Shown: piece by piece, positions 11,892 through 24,898 of the stretch
How the letters are laid out: each line of letters opens with the position of its first letter
Position numbering within the stretch: position 1 is the stretch's first letter
Assembly (NCBI GenBank): GCA_038087015.1
Contig: JASBNA010000009.1
Coordinates: forward strand, 62,001 to 126,000
DNA: 64,000 nucleotides
Source of the DNA: Cerrena zonata
Taxonomy: Eukaryota; Basidiomycota; Agaricomycetes; Polyporales; Cerrenaceae
Reading direction: 5' to 3'
Position numbers and translations under genes: made by a program
The notes under the pieces: generated by a model
Databases searched by the model: none
The model's input: only the letters and a program-made list of their open reading frames with translations
Told to the model about the DNA's origin: nothing

Positions 11892-13179
11892 GTTGATTGA
11901 GGCCTTAAGGACAATATTCCCCTCAGTACTACCACCGGGTTTCGTCCCACCCCACCCGTTTCCCCCGGATTCATGGGCTCCGGATAGGTACTAGTGTGCC
12001 TCGGGCCTCATCTCCAACGGGAAGCTTGAAATACATGCCGAGCTTCCTTGGCCCGGCCAGACCTCCATATATATAAGTAGATATCGATGTAAATGACCTC
12101 ACTGCGCATAATGGGTATATACACCTATGTGCCATGTTTGGGAGAGACCATTTGTTTACTGACTCCAATGGGCACACAAACAATTGACCGATTCAGTTTT
12201 ATGAATAACATGAGTAAATGATTGTACAGATCGCGCAAACTTTACATATACCACGACGCCATCACGAATATCAAGATTATCAACAGCGTAAATTCTAGAA
12301 GACCAGAAATGAGATGCATTTAGCACGATAGCCATCAAGCATCTGGCACTAGTGGCAACAGTGGGGACAGTCAAGACCCATCTGCTGAAGATGCGGAGAG
12401 TAGACTGCGAATCGGTGGCACGCTAGTCTCCGTTGAAAAGAGCGACACCGATTTCTGAATCTAGAAGTCTTTGAATCTTGAAAAATAAAGGTCAGGGAAG
12501 CAACAAGAGATATGTTGTGGAGACTGGAAGAGGGCCGTGTTGAGACGCAAAAATTGCTATAATGGAGGCACCTAGCAGCTCCATAGACAGCGAATGCAGC
12601 GTGACTCTGTTTTCTAGAACATGCACGATATTATATCCATCTATTGGTTTAAAAGTAAGGAAGTCAGCTGGGTCACGAAGTAGAGAGAAGGCAAGGAGGT
12701 TGTCTATGAGAGTCTGGACTCTGGAGGAGCAGTGCTGCGAGGAGTTGGGTACTAGAATAAGATATGGTCAATGGTGTGGATACCACTTCACTCGTTTCGG
12801 TTTCGTTTTTGGGTGTGGTTATGATATAGCCTCATTTGAAGGTGTATGTATTGAAAATATGTTATTGCGTTTTTACTGTGGCTGGTGGTGCGTTTGTTTG
12901 TTTCTAAGGCTCTTGCCAAATAAACCATTTTAGGAAGTGTAAGCGTGCGGCTCGGCCATTGCCGTTCTAGCGCATATCGGCAGATATCGGCCCATGATAC
13001 TACTACCTGTTCGACATTCAACATTGTAACCTACTCTCTACGTATCGTTGGCAGCATCTTCTTGGAGGCTCGGAGTATGAGATAATGTTATTTAGCACTC
13101 ATACTTGTATCGTAACCCTAGATCTTCGGTACTTCCTTCTGGCATCACAATCCGACACAGCAGAGGATGCCATGCATCG
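11892..13179. other. Decayed sequence, start of tandem unit 1
   Basis: From about 12011 the sequence matches 28556-29737 (start of unit 2), and part also matches 55990-56380. An open frame at 12562-12933 is preserved almost unchanged at 29160-29492, but its start differs and no domain is recognisable. The stretch near 12870-12945 also resembles 18515-18560. Confidence 0.45.
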
Positions 13180-14624
13180 GTAGTTGGTACGTCCATAAGT
13201 CTTTGATAATATTACCTATTCTCATAGACCTCAAAATAGATGGTGCTGCTGAAGGTCACTAAATGTTCGTCGATCTCAAACAATTTGTCCAGTGCGTCAA
13301 CACATTCGTACCCGGCTCAACAGCACCATTCGCTGTTAACCACATGTACATCATCTCGCACAGTCTAGCAAAATTCATTCTGTAACTTCTTTGTATGTTA
13401 CTGTGGTTACTGTTTAAAATCGTCAACTAACAGTGTATCCTAGATGTTGTCGCGCCTATCCCGTTGCCACTGTTCGCGTCTTCGTCTTGGTCATCTGTGA
13501 GTTAGCATTTAGTTTGTATACCAATTATATTGCTCATACAAGGACATATATGGGCTGCCATTTGGCTGGGATATACTTGAAACAGAGGACGGTAGACGTA
13601 CACCCTGCGACAGTCAACGGTAACTCTACACTCTCCATCAAGAAACGTGCCCTTCGCAGAACTAAGACGCTCCGCCGAGACATCGAAACACAACAGATGT
13701 CATCCCTCCCTCGAAGCTCTCCATCCTTAAGTCATGCATCCAAGCGCCATTCACCAAGTCATTCTGGGAAGATACCTTAGAGCGGACGGAGGGTGAAATG
13801 CTAGTCGATGGGAAACTGTTGAGTAACGCATATGTCGAAGCTGGCATCATTGAGATGCTCAAGGCGTGAGTAATTCATTGTATGAAGTGCGAAGGCTGGA
13901 GTTGGTATTGACTTGATTTCAGACTCAGAGAAGCGCAACTGGACGGTAGTACGTCCATTTCACTATACTCTGGTTCTGGATCTGGCGACTTTCTGTAGGT
14001 TTCTTCACGAAGTCTAGCCCGGATTTCGTGAACTATAAAGGGGCCCTCTTGAGTCCATCGAAATAGGTTGATGCGCTCAGTTAAACCCAATCCATTGGTA
14101 TGTAACTTCCATCGACCGCATCATACTTCTGCTTACAAAACACTCCACACAGTGTACCTGTCGGACTTGACCATTTAGGGATTCAGCGTAAGAATTCTTC
14201 ATTTGTTTGCGAGTATCCGAGATGTATTTGAGTTTCTGTTTTCAGGTATTCGCAGTAAAGGCCAAGTTCTCCTACCCTTTCGGCAAATCGATCGTCGGAA
14301 ACTACTACAATTTCCTCGGTATTCTCGTAGGTGCATGTCTCGGCATATTTATCACCTACACACTTCTACTACATGTCGTCTTTGGTGGTTCAGTCCATCT
14401 GAGCCCCTTGTATTGGCTGATCCCAGTCCCTTTTGGTGTCCTATTGCTTGTGTGGGCAAGTATCAGGGTTGTTTTGATGAGGAAGAGTATCAAACACTCC
14501 CGAGTGAAGGATATCAAGGACCCTATGATGTGTGAGTTGTATTCATGATTCTGATAATGGCTACACGCTAACGTTTCGAATAGTCCCAACAATGAGAACG
14601 ATGAGTATGAGATCGAAACACTGA
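13180..14624 (+). pseudogene. ATPase 3'-half pseudogene, copy 1
   Basis: Matches exons 21-30 of the class IIC ATPase at 3357-8404 and the introns between them. Damage is plain: a TAA right after the AEGH stretch near 13260, lost splice sites, an insertion in the IETQQ region near 13697, and a large part of the 26th exon missing near 13920. The start, nucleotide-binding and phosphorylation parts are absent. The last large exon (14246-14532) is nearly identical to the functional gene although the earlier exons have diverged. Confidence 0.9.
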
Positions 14625-16312
14625 CCCTTATACTCCGTAACGGCTTCCATGACCAGACACGCAGTAACGCACAACGACAAACACATTTCACGAATGGAAC
14701 GAACATTAGTAACATATGCTTGATTGTACTTGTATACCAATGTTCATTATGCTCGGATCGTACATACATCAATCACAGAGAACGCCGTTGTAAATGTAAT
14801 CACAACCAGTTTGATGTGGTTCTGATGCGTTGAATGGCAGCTGGCACAAACAACACTTCATGTATAAAGCGTATAGTTGGATACGTTGAAGATATCAATT
14901 GAGGATACAATTGACACGCACACTACGCAGTTGCTGAAAATGATAGTTATATTTTGAGGCTGTATATACCAAAAATATCGCCAGAACACTTCGAACCTTT
15001 CTGACAAAAAACGGAACCATCCACAATGGTTCGCAGGACATCAAGTACGGGAAGTTCGTTTCCATGAGTCGACTCTCAAAAACTACATGATATTCGCTCC
15101 TGCAGCAGCACACAAATGTGTCGTTAGCCCGACGTAGAGGAACCAGCTTTGCTAGGTCGGCAGTTCAACTTTGACGAAGTCGAGGTCGAGTTTTGCGAGA
15201 CTTAGAGAGCATGTAGGGGGTGGTTTCTAGTGGGCGGGCGAAGAGGGTAGCAGGAAAGCCTGCAGTGGTGCGGAGGCTAGTAAAACGACGACGCATTGGT
15301 GAGGGGTAAGAAGTCGTTTGAGTATGCCCGACACAGCGTGAACAGCGAAGAGAGTTACAAGAAGATATTGCTTGCCAAAGGATGTTTGGCCTTCCCGAGG
15401 ATTCACATGCGTGTCCGTCCAGCATTTACTCGGGGTATGTCGAGGATTGGGAAAGTGACCATGACTTGGAAGGTTAGCGATAAACCACCGAGACTGGCGA
15501 ATGCGGATGTGCTGAGGTGAATCATGATGAAGGGAGCGATGTGTGAGGTTGAGGTATGGATTGTCCCAGTGAGAGGGTGTACGGTCGAAGTACTTCCAAG
15601 CTGACATCACGGTTCGTTGGCAGCTTCATTCTCGGTCGGCATCGTCGTCTTGCACTTCCAGTCGCCATCGTTGTGCTCAGGGAGGACGATAGAACACAAG
15701 TCTAGAGCTATGTTTGGGTGGGAGGAGCGAGAGAGTCGATGTATCATTTCAGACGTGAATCGTTGCGTGTGTGGTAGGAGGTGGTAGGAACAACCAATGG
15801 CGCCTGAGCCTTTCGTCAGCCTCTTTCGTAAGTTTCGTTATGGCGGCGACTAGATCGATCAGATGGACCAGAATCTGAACGTTCTTACTACGCAGCTTGG
15901 GGAACGACTTGGATTCCGAGTCGGTCAGTCGAGATGTTCACGTCAATGTTAATCCACTGCTTTGTCTCTCTGGTCTTCTGCCTCTCAATACCGTCATGTG
16001 CACGATCGTATACAGTCACGGACAATGGCGGTAGCTTGTGCAACAGTACCAGTCGATAGGGCCTGACTTGCCTGACCTAGATTTATCATTAGATCTCTAC
16101 CTTTGCTGCTCAGGAATCCTGATATCCTCCCCAACATCTGGCCACCACTTGTGAGCTATCCTGGATGCAAGGATGATTTATTGGGCAGGACACTATGACA
16201 AAGTTCACAGTAGGAGCAAACATTCTCTGAACACTCTCAGGAAGAATACACTCACAAAAATTCGGATAGCGAGATGTAATTGATACAAAGCAGCACCTAT
16301 GTGTAGAGTAAG

Positions 16313-16378
16313 GTAAGCTACACACAAATGGATTCAATACCTTGTGAGGTACTGAAACCATTTGTGGGTTGCTTTTAG
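16313..16378 (+). repeat. 66-nt GT...AG segment with an internal 18-bp hairpin
   Basis: Starts GTAAGC and ends TTTTAG, and so looks like a plus-strand intron. Inside, 16325-16342 pairs with 16347-16364 at 16 of 18 positions around a TGTG loop. Related segments lie at 32778-32843, 50540-50604 and 54073-54137. The stem is kept while its bases change. Confidence 0.65.
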
Positions 16379-16429
16379 GGGTGACATGGAATCAGTACGT
16401 TGAATTCATTTTGATTATCAATGTTAATT

Positions 16430-17103
16430 ACTTACGAGTAGGTCTTGCTAGGGCCTTCATCCAATATAACCATCCATATCCATATCTTCTGCTCGGTTGT
16501 CGCTCAATGGGGAATCCTATCGATAAAATCAGTAAATCTTTTCGATTCTTTCCAAACAAAAGTGAGTTACCTATGGTCCTAATAATCGCTACCAACCTTC
16601 TGAATCAATAGTCTGGCAGGGTGTTACCTCATAAGTTCTTCTGCACTGCTACGTACACAAACGGTCGAAACTCACCTAGGTCATAACCTCCTACGAGCGT
16701 GATGCACGACCTATCACCATTGCGGTCGTACTCGTATCTCTATCCCTTCACAGGTACCAGGCCCGCGAGTACGTCAAAAGCGTACCTATGGGGATCGCGG
16801 CCCATCTCGTTGATTGTCTGCAATATCTGCGATTGAATATATGACCGATAGACGAGGGGACGTTGCTAATGCAGAGACCACCGACCTGGGGTATGGTGAC
16901 GATAGAGAATATCAGCCTGACAGATCCTTCGTATCGTGGTTGGAAACCTAAGGTATATGATATTCTATCGCCATTTGTAAGTTTTCCTTTAGTACATGCC
17001 AAGGGATTGAACTCACTCCTTATACTCCTCACCAGCGACAAGCACAAGCAATACCCCTTGGACCTGATCCCAATTCGACGTCGTCAAATTGACGACAAAT
17101 GAC
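16430..17103 (+). pseudogene. Unknown multi-exon gene remnant (copy 2)
   Basis: Plus-strand open pieces are bounded by plausible splice sites: one from about 16440 to 16560, a 19-nt piece after 16611, one from about 16681 (frame containing SYERDARPITIAV and YQAREYVKSVPMGIAAHL), then one from 16881 with TWGMVTIENISLTD. The donor after the 19-nt piece reads ATAAG here but GTAAG in copy 3, so this copy is probably dead. No family recognised. Confidence 0.4.
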
Positions 17104-17967
17104 CGGTAGACTGCGAGAGTCATGTGTCGTGTTTCCATAGCCTGAGTGCCAGTTATTGTAGGGCTGCTGGAAGATCGTTGCCGTTCAAATCAGGTGGTAG
17201 TCATTCTCGCAGAGTGCAAGACCGGCGCAAAGGAGGCAAGAGGTAGGGAGAGGGCTCGGCGAATGGAGAGTGGGGAGAAGAGGGTGGGAATGGGATCGGC
17301 TGGACAGCGAGGGTGTTGAGCTATCCTTGTCTAAGTACCGACGTCTCGTCCCCTTCTTCCTTAGGCTCATTCTAACTATCACCTTGCTCATTGTGTTCAG
17401 ACCGTCTTCGAGACGACTACGACCGACGTGGACATGAATATGCCTTCGAACCAATCGTTCTCCAAGTTCACGATCCACACCCTTGCAGACACTCCTGTAC
17501 ACTACAAGAGTACAAACCGTTGCGTAATCCTCGACACAAAACCAGCGACACGGATCTCCGCCGATATGCCTCACCGAACACGGACAAGGCCGTGCACAAG
17601 ATCTCGGAATGTATAGTCCTTATTGGTAGGAAAGCGCAGAATCTCTTCGCGCTAATCGCTTCAACCTCAGCTGGGACCTAGCAGTAGACGCGTCGGTAAG
17701 TGGTATTCAATTTATCACCACACGGTATCCACATGCCCCGTTGTTCTGATGCTCTATTTCTCTTGACAGGAGAAGCCGTCGTCTTTGAAGGTGTGCTTGC
17801 GTTCTTGTCCCAGGCCACGCCGGACGAAAACTTTACCCCATCACCCGGCGGCCTCGACTTTTGAACACTTGGGACATCTACCAGTGCTTCGCAATATTTA
17901 ACTTGGCTAGAGGTACAACGACACATTGGCTAGCTCCCCATAATTCGTCATCTCTACCCTGTACATC

Positions 17968-18308
17968 ATGAGCTCCTCATTCCTATCACAGTTTCCGGAA
18001 GGAAGACAAGACTGCCAGTGTCAACCGCTACAAATCCAGTATGTTACTATTCTGGACCATAATCTTATACTTACCATCTCTACTTTAGAATAAACAAAGT
18101 CTCCGTAGCACGCGATGATTCTGAGTTCGAATCGCTCCCGGCTACACCCACGATAATAGCACCGTAAGTGTTGCGTATAATATTATGATCTTCCAGTTGT
18201 TAATTATTCCTACGAATATGCAGACCATTACAGAATGGATCACGAAGGTCTCCCTCTGCCTTCTTCGTCTCCCTTTATCGAGCTGTGAAGGGTCTATTCA
18301 AGTTTTGA
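17968..18308 (+). CDS. Small protein of unknown function, 76 aa (unit 1 copy)
   Basis: Three exons (17968-18038, 18089-18163, 18224-18308) join in frame. Both introns are about 50-60 nt with clean GT...AG ends and both interrupt codons after the second base. The copy in unit 2 (34419-34759) keeps exactly the same exon lengths (71, 75 and 85 nt), splice sites and stop. The few differences include amino-acid changes such as Cys/Asn, Ala/Glu and Asp/Asn, and none breaks the frame. The protein starts MSSSFLSQFPEG, is hydrophilic in the middle, and ends with a short basic-hydrophobic tail. No signal peptide or known domain is visible. It is distantly similar in layout to the genes at 11693 and 55660. 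Expression is not shown by the sequence. Confidence 0.5.
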
Positions 18309-21300
18309 TAGAGCAGTTGTTTTTGTGTAGACCTGAGAAGTTTAATGGGGTTTGGGGCGATATTTTGTATCATCATGAGGCGTGGCAAGATAACAGGGTT
18401 GTCGTTTGGTGATGATTTGATGCTAAGGGTATAAAGTGTATTTTATGGAGATAGTAGTATACTTCTATGTTCAGACGGCCCTCGCTCAGGCTCGCCGACT
18501 TAGTGGAGTTGAGGAGATTCTTTGTTTGTCTTTAAGGCCGTTGCCAAACAACCCTTTTTTGGAAGTCATTGTGGCCCGGATATTTCCGCTGCACAACAAC
18601 GCGCGGCTGTCTTTGGGTGAGAGGTCTTGTAAGACGACTGTACGACATTGATATTGGCGAGATCTTGAGGAAGACCTCTTCTTCGACAACGGAAATGGAC
18701 TTCTTGGATACGGCCCCGGCGCTCAAACTTGAGCTTACAACACCCTTGTTCCTGACCCCTTAGAAGTCTGTCCAAATCGAACTCGATATGGCCCAAGGAG
18801 AACCATGCCAACTGCTCACAGGACATTCGAATATATGCCGTAAAGAAAACTTCACCTCTTACCTGCACCTGCTCAGGGCAAGCCTCGTTGGGGATCAAAT
18901 CGAACTCGACATCAAATAGAAGACCTTTCCAAATACACATGTGTTTGGTATCATGTCCAACACACATCTGTGGCGATAGAAGTTCTCACTAGTGCATAGG
19001 TGCTAAGTAATGATATTCTGTGCCTGGATGTGATACTGACCGGAATACAGGTATATACGTTCTAAATGTATCTTGTCCCAGTACACGAAAGAGGCATGGT
19101 ATACACTCTCACGAAGACACCCAAGGAAGGCGTAGTTTTTCTATGCCTATCGCGGTTTAAGTCGAGGAAAAATAGTCGGCAAGTCGGCAAGTGCATCAAG
19201 CAAATAGACCGCCTGTCTCACAACGGTAGCGATATCGAGGTTGGTATCTCGGCGCGCCCAACCACATATGCGAACGTAAGCCCCATCGTTTTTGGGACCG
19301 TTCCTTGAATTTCTTCTATCTCATATGCTCCAGGCACGTTGAGATTTTCGATGGCAATATACAACCTCGGCCTTCTTTCGTTGTCATAGTTTATGTACTA
19401 ATCATTGGACTTCGGAGAAAAAGAACAAGCATGTCCGATATCGATTGATACGCGTTGGTGTTGATGGCGGCGGAGAATGGTGTCTTCTCTGCTTTGATGC
19501 TCAAGTGGCTCTTCAACATGTGGACTCTGACTTGTGAATATTACGGGCCAGAAACTACAGGTAAGAAGTTCTCGCCGAAGCAGGCATAGCAGTATTGACA
19601 AGGCAAAGTGTCGGGGGAGGAGATCATGTAAATGGGTTAGAGCTCCTTCGAGCTATCACGCGCTCTGAGCCTTCATATTCTCGTTGTTCTGATGCTGGGG
19701 TACCGATGCTATAGATTTGAGGCCGGCTTCTTATGCGAGAAGCGCGCATGTATACGCAAGCGCAGCCCGAGCTGTCTAGTCTCTCGGGACAAGGAGACAA
19801 TATGGAGATAGAATTTGATGTGGATCTGCACGCAGCCACTTGTGTTCTGTTTTACCGCATGAATGGTTTATAGACAAGGGTATGAGGGAACAGAGATGTG
19901 GTTCTGCTGCTGAGCCTACTATACTATACTGGGTATCAGGAGCCGACAGAATGGCTTCGGAGGGTGGTGTGATGTAGTTGTTATCCAATTTTCTCCCCAT
20001 GTCCAAAACCATGTACCACCTACTTTCACATGGTCCTGGAACTCGAGGGATGCAGTACTAACGCAGGGCCCGTTCTTCTTCAAGTCGAGAATGGAATAGT
20101 GTTAATGATAATGGAATATGAGAGATAGCCTATGATCGTACTTATGCATGTATAATATTTCAGGATCTGATATTTATTACCTACACGCTCGAAAATCGGA
20201 GCCCATGGTTACTAAACGGCGTTCAATAACGTTGATGCTACCAGTGGCGGGAAGCGCTCCGATCGATCGTCGACAGTGTGTAGGCTCGCCGCTCGACGTC
20301 CGACGCTCTGAATGACCGAGTCTCCCAGTGAAGCGTCATGATGCAATACTTCTCTCACTCTGACTAGTAGTTGTCGACTGGAACACATACTGGAGGGTGA
20401 ATCCATGCATCTCATATACATATCTCCCTTGAAGACTACTCATCGAGGTATCCATGGACGGTCGACCATCCGAGTCTGCGATGGGTGAATTACTACCAAA
20501 CTGTTGGCCATGGCAAGTTAGTCCTAAACTAGAAGAGCTGCCTCGGGACTTGACAACAATATCCGAACGTATGAGCGGGTGGGAGCGAGCGCCACATTGG
20601 CGACCGAATGACAACATGTCATTACGCTCCCTTTGAAGGGCCATTTGCGATGCACTTTGCAGGAGAAGAGGTGGCTGTCAACGCGTTAGCACCAAAGACG
20701 AGGGTCTCTCGAAAATGAAATTATTAAAAGTATGTGCACATCCTGCCTCATCGAGCTTGCTCGTACCGTAAACAATATGACTGCAACCCTATAACCATTT
20801 AAGACTCGTCGTTGGATTCCTCTCAGAGGAACGCATAGCTTACCTTCACTAGAAAACGTGAGTCGTATATACCTATGGGACATGAGTTGAGCCTAACTTC
20901 GACGTTTTTTTCTCATTTCCTGAAAGAACACGGCGTCCTCACCGTCATTGTCGTATTTTCGGTTTCCTGCAGAAACACATATCTGGCTCTCGGCTTCTAT
21001 TCATAGAACTAAATATTAGATATGCATCAAACCTCGCACTGGAAGTGTTAGTGGTATAACATACTGTATCACTGTTCGCGGTATTTGATTGGGTCCTTCA
21101 TAGGATATAGTCGAAAAAGAGTATTATTGGTTGACCTGGGCAAGACGACAAAGATCTTATCCCATTATTTTGCAACTGTCCTTGCGCGGCCTGACTTAAT
21201 CGCAAGGGCGATATAAGTACTCACTCTAGGCCAGCGTCCCAGAGGAAGTACTTATCAACCACCAGACAACTAGCAAACTCGCCACTTTTAGGGTGTGTGT

Positions 21301-22377
21301 AGAATATTATTGTTATGATAGTAGCCTGCAGTGTGTATATGTGGCGCTTTAGTGCCACTGCTGGATACAGGAGAATCGGTGAGCCACTTACCATTATCAT
21401 TATCGTACTAGTAGGGCCTGACCTCCCAGGACAGCTCCTCTTCACTTCAGATCTAACCCCTCTGCAGCTAATCACGACGAGGCGTCCATCTAATTTCATC
21501 CGGTCCCCTGTTTCGTACCTCTCGGTGTAACGCGAACTTAGAGAACCGCCACGTAATAGCGACTATCGTACGTCAGACAACCCAGGGCAGCAGAGATTGC
21601 ATGGAAGCGACCTTCGAGCTCATTCTCACTGTCGCTCCCGTTCCAATACTATACGGCGGAGGGCCAGCCGAGTGGCCTATGGAGACACAAGCCGAATACG
21701 ACATATTCAACATGACGAAGTGGCGAAAAGAGAGCAAAGCGAAACTGAGGCGCACAAGTAGAATGGATGCAGAGGGGAGGCCGTTTAGTTGACGGATATT
21801 GAGGATTTCAGGCGAGCAGCAGAAACGAGGCAGTGAGGGGGTACAGAAGAGGTCCAAAATACGAGGGTGCAGGCTCTGTGGCACGCCATGTGTCGTGGTC
21901 GTGTCATTGTTCCGATCTCAGGAAGAGATACGGCGGACTCGACTCGGACAATCCCTATGCGACAGACGCACAACGCAAGGTGAACCCTCGGTCAGGTGCA
22001 GTCGGCTGGACCTAGCAGGTCCGCCAACTACGGTACTCCCAGGGGATAGACATGGTGATGATCGTTGATGAGGATCTACACCCGACCAAATACCTTGTTT
22101 TTTTCCGCCTACGCTTTTAGCGATTGGTCTCCGAGAAATGGGGCACGAAGCAACGTTGTTTTCCGCCGTCCCCTCTTCGTGCTATACCGAGAGTGGATAT
22201 TAGGGAACGAAGAAAGGATCCCTCGCGTAGAAGGATCTAGATCTGGTCTTGAATAGGATGCCACCCCATCCCCGTCCATTGTTTTCAACTCGAGCTGTTC
22301 ACGACTTGACCATATCATAAGCTGACCCCCTCATATTCCCCCGCCCATTGATACCCCACCTACCCTCTTACCCAACA
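18309..22377. other. Decayed stretch with possible minus-strand gene remnants
   Basis: 18566-18967 on the minus strand is open for 133 codons (a stretch with FDVEFDLIPNEACP) and continues upstream into pieces near 19100-19330. The counterpart in unit 2 (34990-35760) has lost part of it and is frame-shifted, so it is at most a dying gene. 21601-21790 and 21840-22020 on the plus strand contain pieces that recur, altered, at 36460-36860. No domain recognised. Confidence 0.35.
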
Positions 22378-23988
22378 ATGCCTCCAGCCCCGAAGACAAA
22401 AAGTCAATCCAAGTGTCAATGCAAAGCCAAGGTATGCCACTCGGTTGAGTGACTACACACTACGTCTACTGATACCCTCGCACAGATACGAAGTTGTTCT
22501 GTCCACTCTTCCACTGACAATGATCAGTTGACGGCTGTGGTAAAGTACATTCTCATCGACATTTCCTCTCTCTTACCATGCACCTCTCCAGAATCCAACA
22601 TATGCTCTAGGGTTCGGTCCCCAGCCCCGAATCCCTCTTCAACGGATCGAAGAGACAGTATTCTGGTGCTCGACATGCAACACCACCATCAAGAACCTCG
22701 GCGACCGGTCTCGTCATTGGAGGAATATCCATACCAATGTAGAGTGAGTCTCCATGTCGAGTAGACTAGTCGTGACTACACTTATGCCCTTACTAGGGAG
22801 TTCCTTGGATGTCCATTTTGTGATTTGAAGTTCGAGAGGGTTCTTCACAACCTTATAAAACATATCGCTGGCCAGTAAGTGTTTCTCATAATTTTTAACC
22901 ATAGTACCTCTCTTTATGATGCTTTCAGCTTCGTCGAACACCCCATGAGATGCACTGAACGACTACCATCAAGCGACCGGTGCCCAAAAACTTTCACTTC
23001 CCCTAAGGAGTGGGACGAACACCGCGAGAAGGTGCACCAGCGTAACTACCACAGTTATCTCTACACTGAGAAAGGAGCCATCCGGAACCTCAGGGCAAGC
23101 CACAACGACAAAATCTTCAACATCGTGTACAACGATTTCCGGCAAGGGTGTCCAGAGGTCCTCAGTGACTGTATCGACCCTCGCAAAGCCCCGCCGATCG
23201 AAGGAGCGGTTCTCCTCTTTTCACCAGCCGGTATGCCATATTTTAGTGTAAATATCGAGTGGAAGGATCTGTTAGATCCCACTCTGCGGGCTAAGATGAT
23301 AAGGATACAAACGTCAATGGGGCATCGTTTCTGCCTCGATGAGCTGTTGGCCATTGACCGACGTTTTTCTCCCGTGGCTTCCTCCTCTTCCGCCTCCTCC
23401 TGCGTTCCTTCCTCCTCCGCCTCACCCTCTGATAGGTACTCGCCTAGCCCACCTCTCCTCAGCACCCCTCCTTCGCCAATGACAACACCGAGCTCTTCTA
23501 CCAGCTCTGCCGCGTCTCAGCTGATGTATCCCCAAGATTTGTATAATCACAGTGCATCTTCGATGAGATACCCTCCATTCCCGTCATCGGCCTACGGGCA
23601 GTCTCTAGTAATGCCGTCTCCTCAGGCATCTTCACATCAAATCGAGGAGAGGTGTGACTTTATACATCATCGGTATGGTCCATATACTATGGCCCACCAC
23701 TCTTCATTCCGAACACCCGCACTTGTATCGAGTGGTTTTATAGAGGCGTTCACCTCTTCTCCCCGCTACAACCCAATTCTCACCGCAGCGCGCTTCCCAT
23801 CACGCTCTCCCTCTCTCTCCCCCTCCCCATCTCTACCCCCATCTTTGACATACTCGTCGTCGCCACCATCGCCGCCACCGCACCTCAATTACGAAGAGAG
23901 TGCTGCTCGTCATTTGCCGTGTTACAGGGGGTACACCCGCAAGATGGTATCTCGCACCACACTTCCGAAGGATCCTCGCCATCGATGA
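22378..23988 (+). CDS. Three-finger C2H2 zinc-finger protein, 465 aa (unit 1 copy)
   Basis: Five exons (22378-22431, 22486-22539, 22592-22743, 22797-22874, 22929-23988) join in frame. Three C2H2-type fingers are seen: C62/C65/H78/H83, C92/C95/H109/H113 and an unusual wide one C121/C131/H144/H149. A stretch of about 100 residues after the fingers (a start with RNLRASHNDKIFNIVY, then LLFSPAGMPYF and GHRFCLDEL) is conserved in the paralogue at 37195 and matches no domain I know. The rest is Ser/Pro/Tyr-rich and low in complexity. The N terminus is short and basic. A nuclear DNA- or RNA-binding role is inferred from the fingers only. It lies directly upstream of the A34.5-like (pseudo)gene on the same strand, as its paralogue does. 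Confidence 0.8.
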
Positions 23989-24898
23989 TTAAGTTCTCTT
24001 AATTTTTGTTAGAATGTGGATGTATTAGGTTCATTTTTTGATAGTGGTTCTTATGTCATCTTGTCCTCGAAGTAGTATACACGGGTGTTTCTTGGTTATC
24101 TTAAGTAATGAATATTTGTTACTTGCATGACGATAGTTAAGGCCTTGGCTATGTAAAAGCCTGGAAGCCGAGATATAAGTGGAAGTAATGAGATAAACCC
24201 GCCGCGATATATTTGCTAGTCGAGTACATTGACTTCGATCCCAAGACCATCCCAATTTCTCACGTGTAGTCAACCAAGATTATACTAGTATAGCGCTTCG
24301 TTCCGTGGACTCGATTCTTACCACGGAATAAAACTTGTTACTTCTTTCACTCAGCCTGTTATGTGTTCGTTTTGCGAACAAGTTATTTACATGCTATCTG
24401 AGTCGATGTACTGAGAGCGTTCGACTCCTCAGTTGTACATTTCACCGTTAGAGGAAAAGTTGTGTGTTCATGGTTGTTGATACTGTAGAAAAAAGAACGT
24501 TATCGGGGTAACACGTACTAATAATAAATGATGTAGTCCCCAGTCAACTGTGTCACGATGAAAAAAATGGATTTGGAATTCGAAGACTTACATATGTTCA
24601 ACCATAGTAGCAGCAGTAACATCGTATGACACTCGGTTTACGCCGTGAGCTAGACGGTAACAAGTAGAACCACCCGTATTGTGATAAACTGAGATTTGAA
24701 AACCTGTTGGGAACGAAGACGGTCAAGCCAGGACCCCCCGCCGCCACCGACTACCATCTATATCCAATTGCAAGATGCTCTTGCCAAACAGACGGACACA
24801 ACTTGTCGATCACGTCGGCAAAGTCCGACCCACCGATTTCCTCACTGGCATGTCCTGCCAGTGTTCTCCATACCATTTCCTTACCACAAATAAACGAT
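23989..24898. other. Intergenic, zinc-finger to A34.5 pseudogene
   Basis: AT-rich, without a supported gene. The last part (24700-24898) corresponds to the 5' flank of the unit 2 A34.5 gene. Confidence 0.4.

Larger units (their letters stand above)
14625..17967. other. Decayed duplicated block (copy 2)
   Basis: By eye it is collinear with 31081-34418 over its whole length and with parts of 8405-11460. Minus-strand fragments at 15100-15900 look like exons of one or two lost genes: a hydrophobic helix near 15430-15540, and an amphipathic stretch with LTKEADERLRRHW near 15800-15860 that is shared with copy 3. No complete reading frame remains. Confidence 0.45.

Noticed and set aside
23061..23465. 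Long minus-strand open frame inside the zinc-finger gene
   Set aside because: It is the shadow of the Ser/Pro-rich low-complexity exon. The paralogue has a comparable shadow at 38111-38314 with unrelated sequence.
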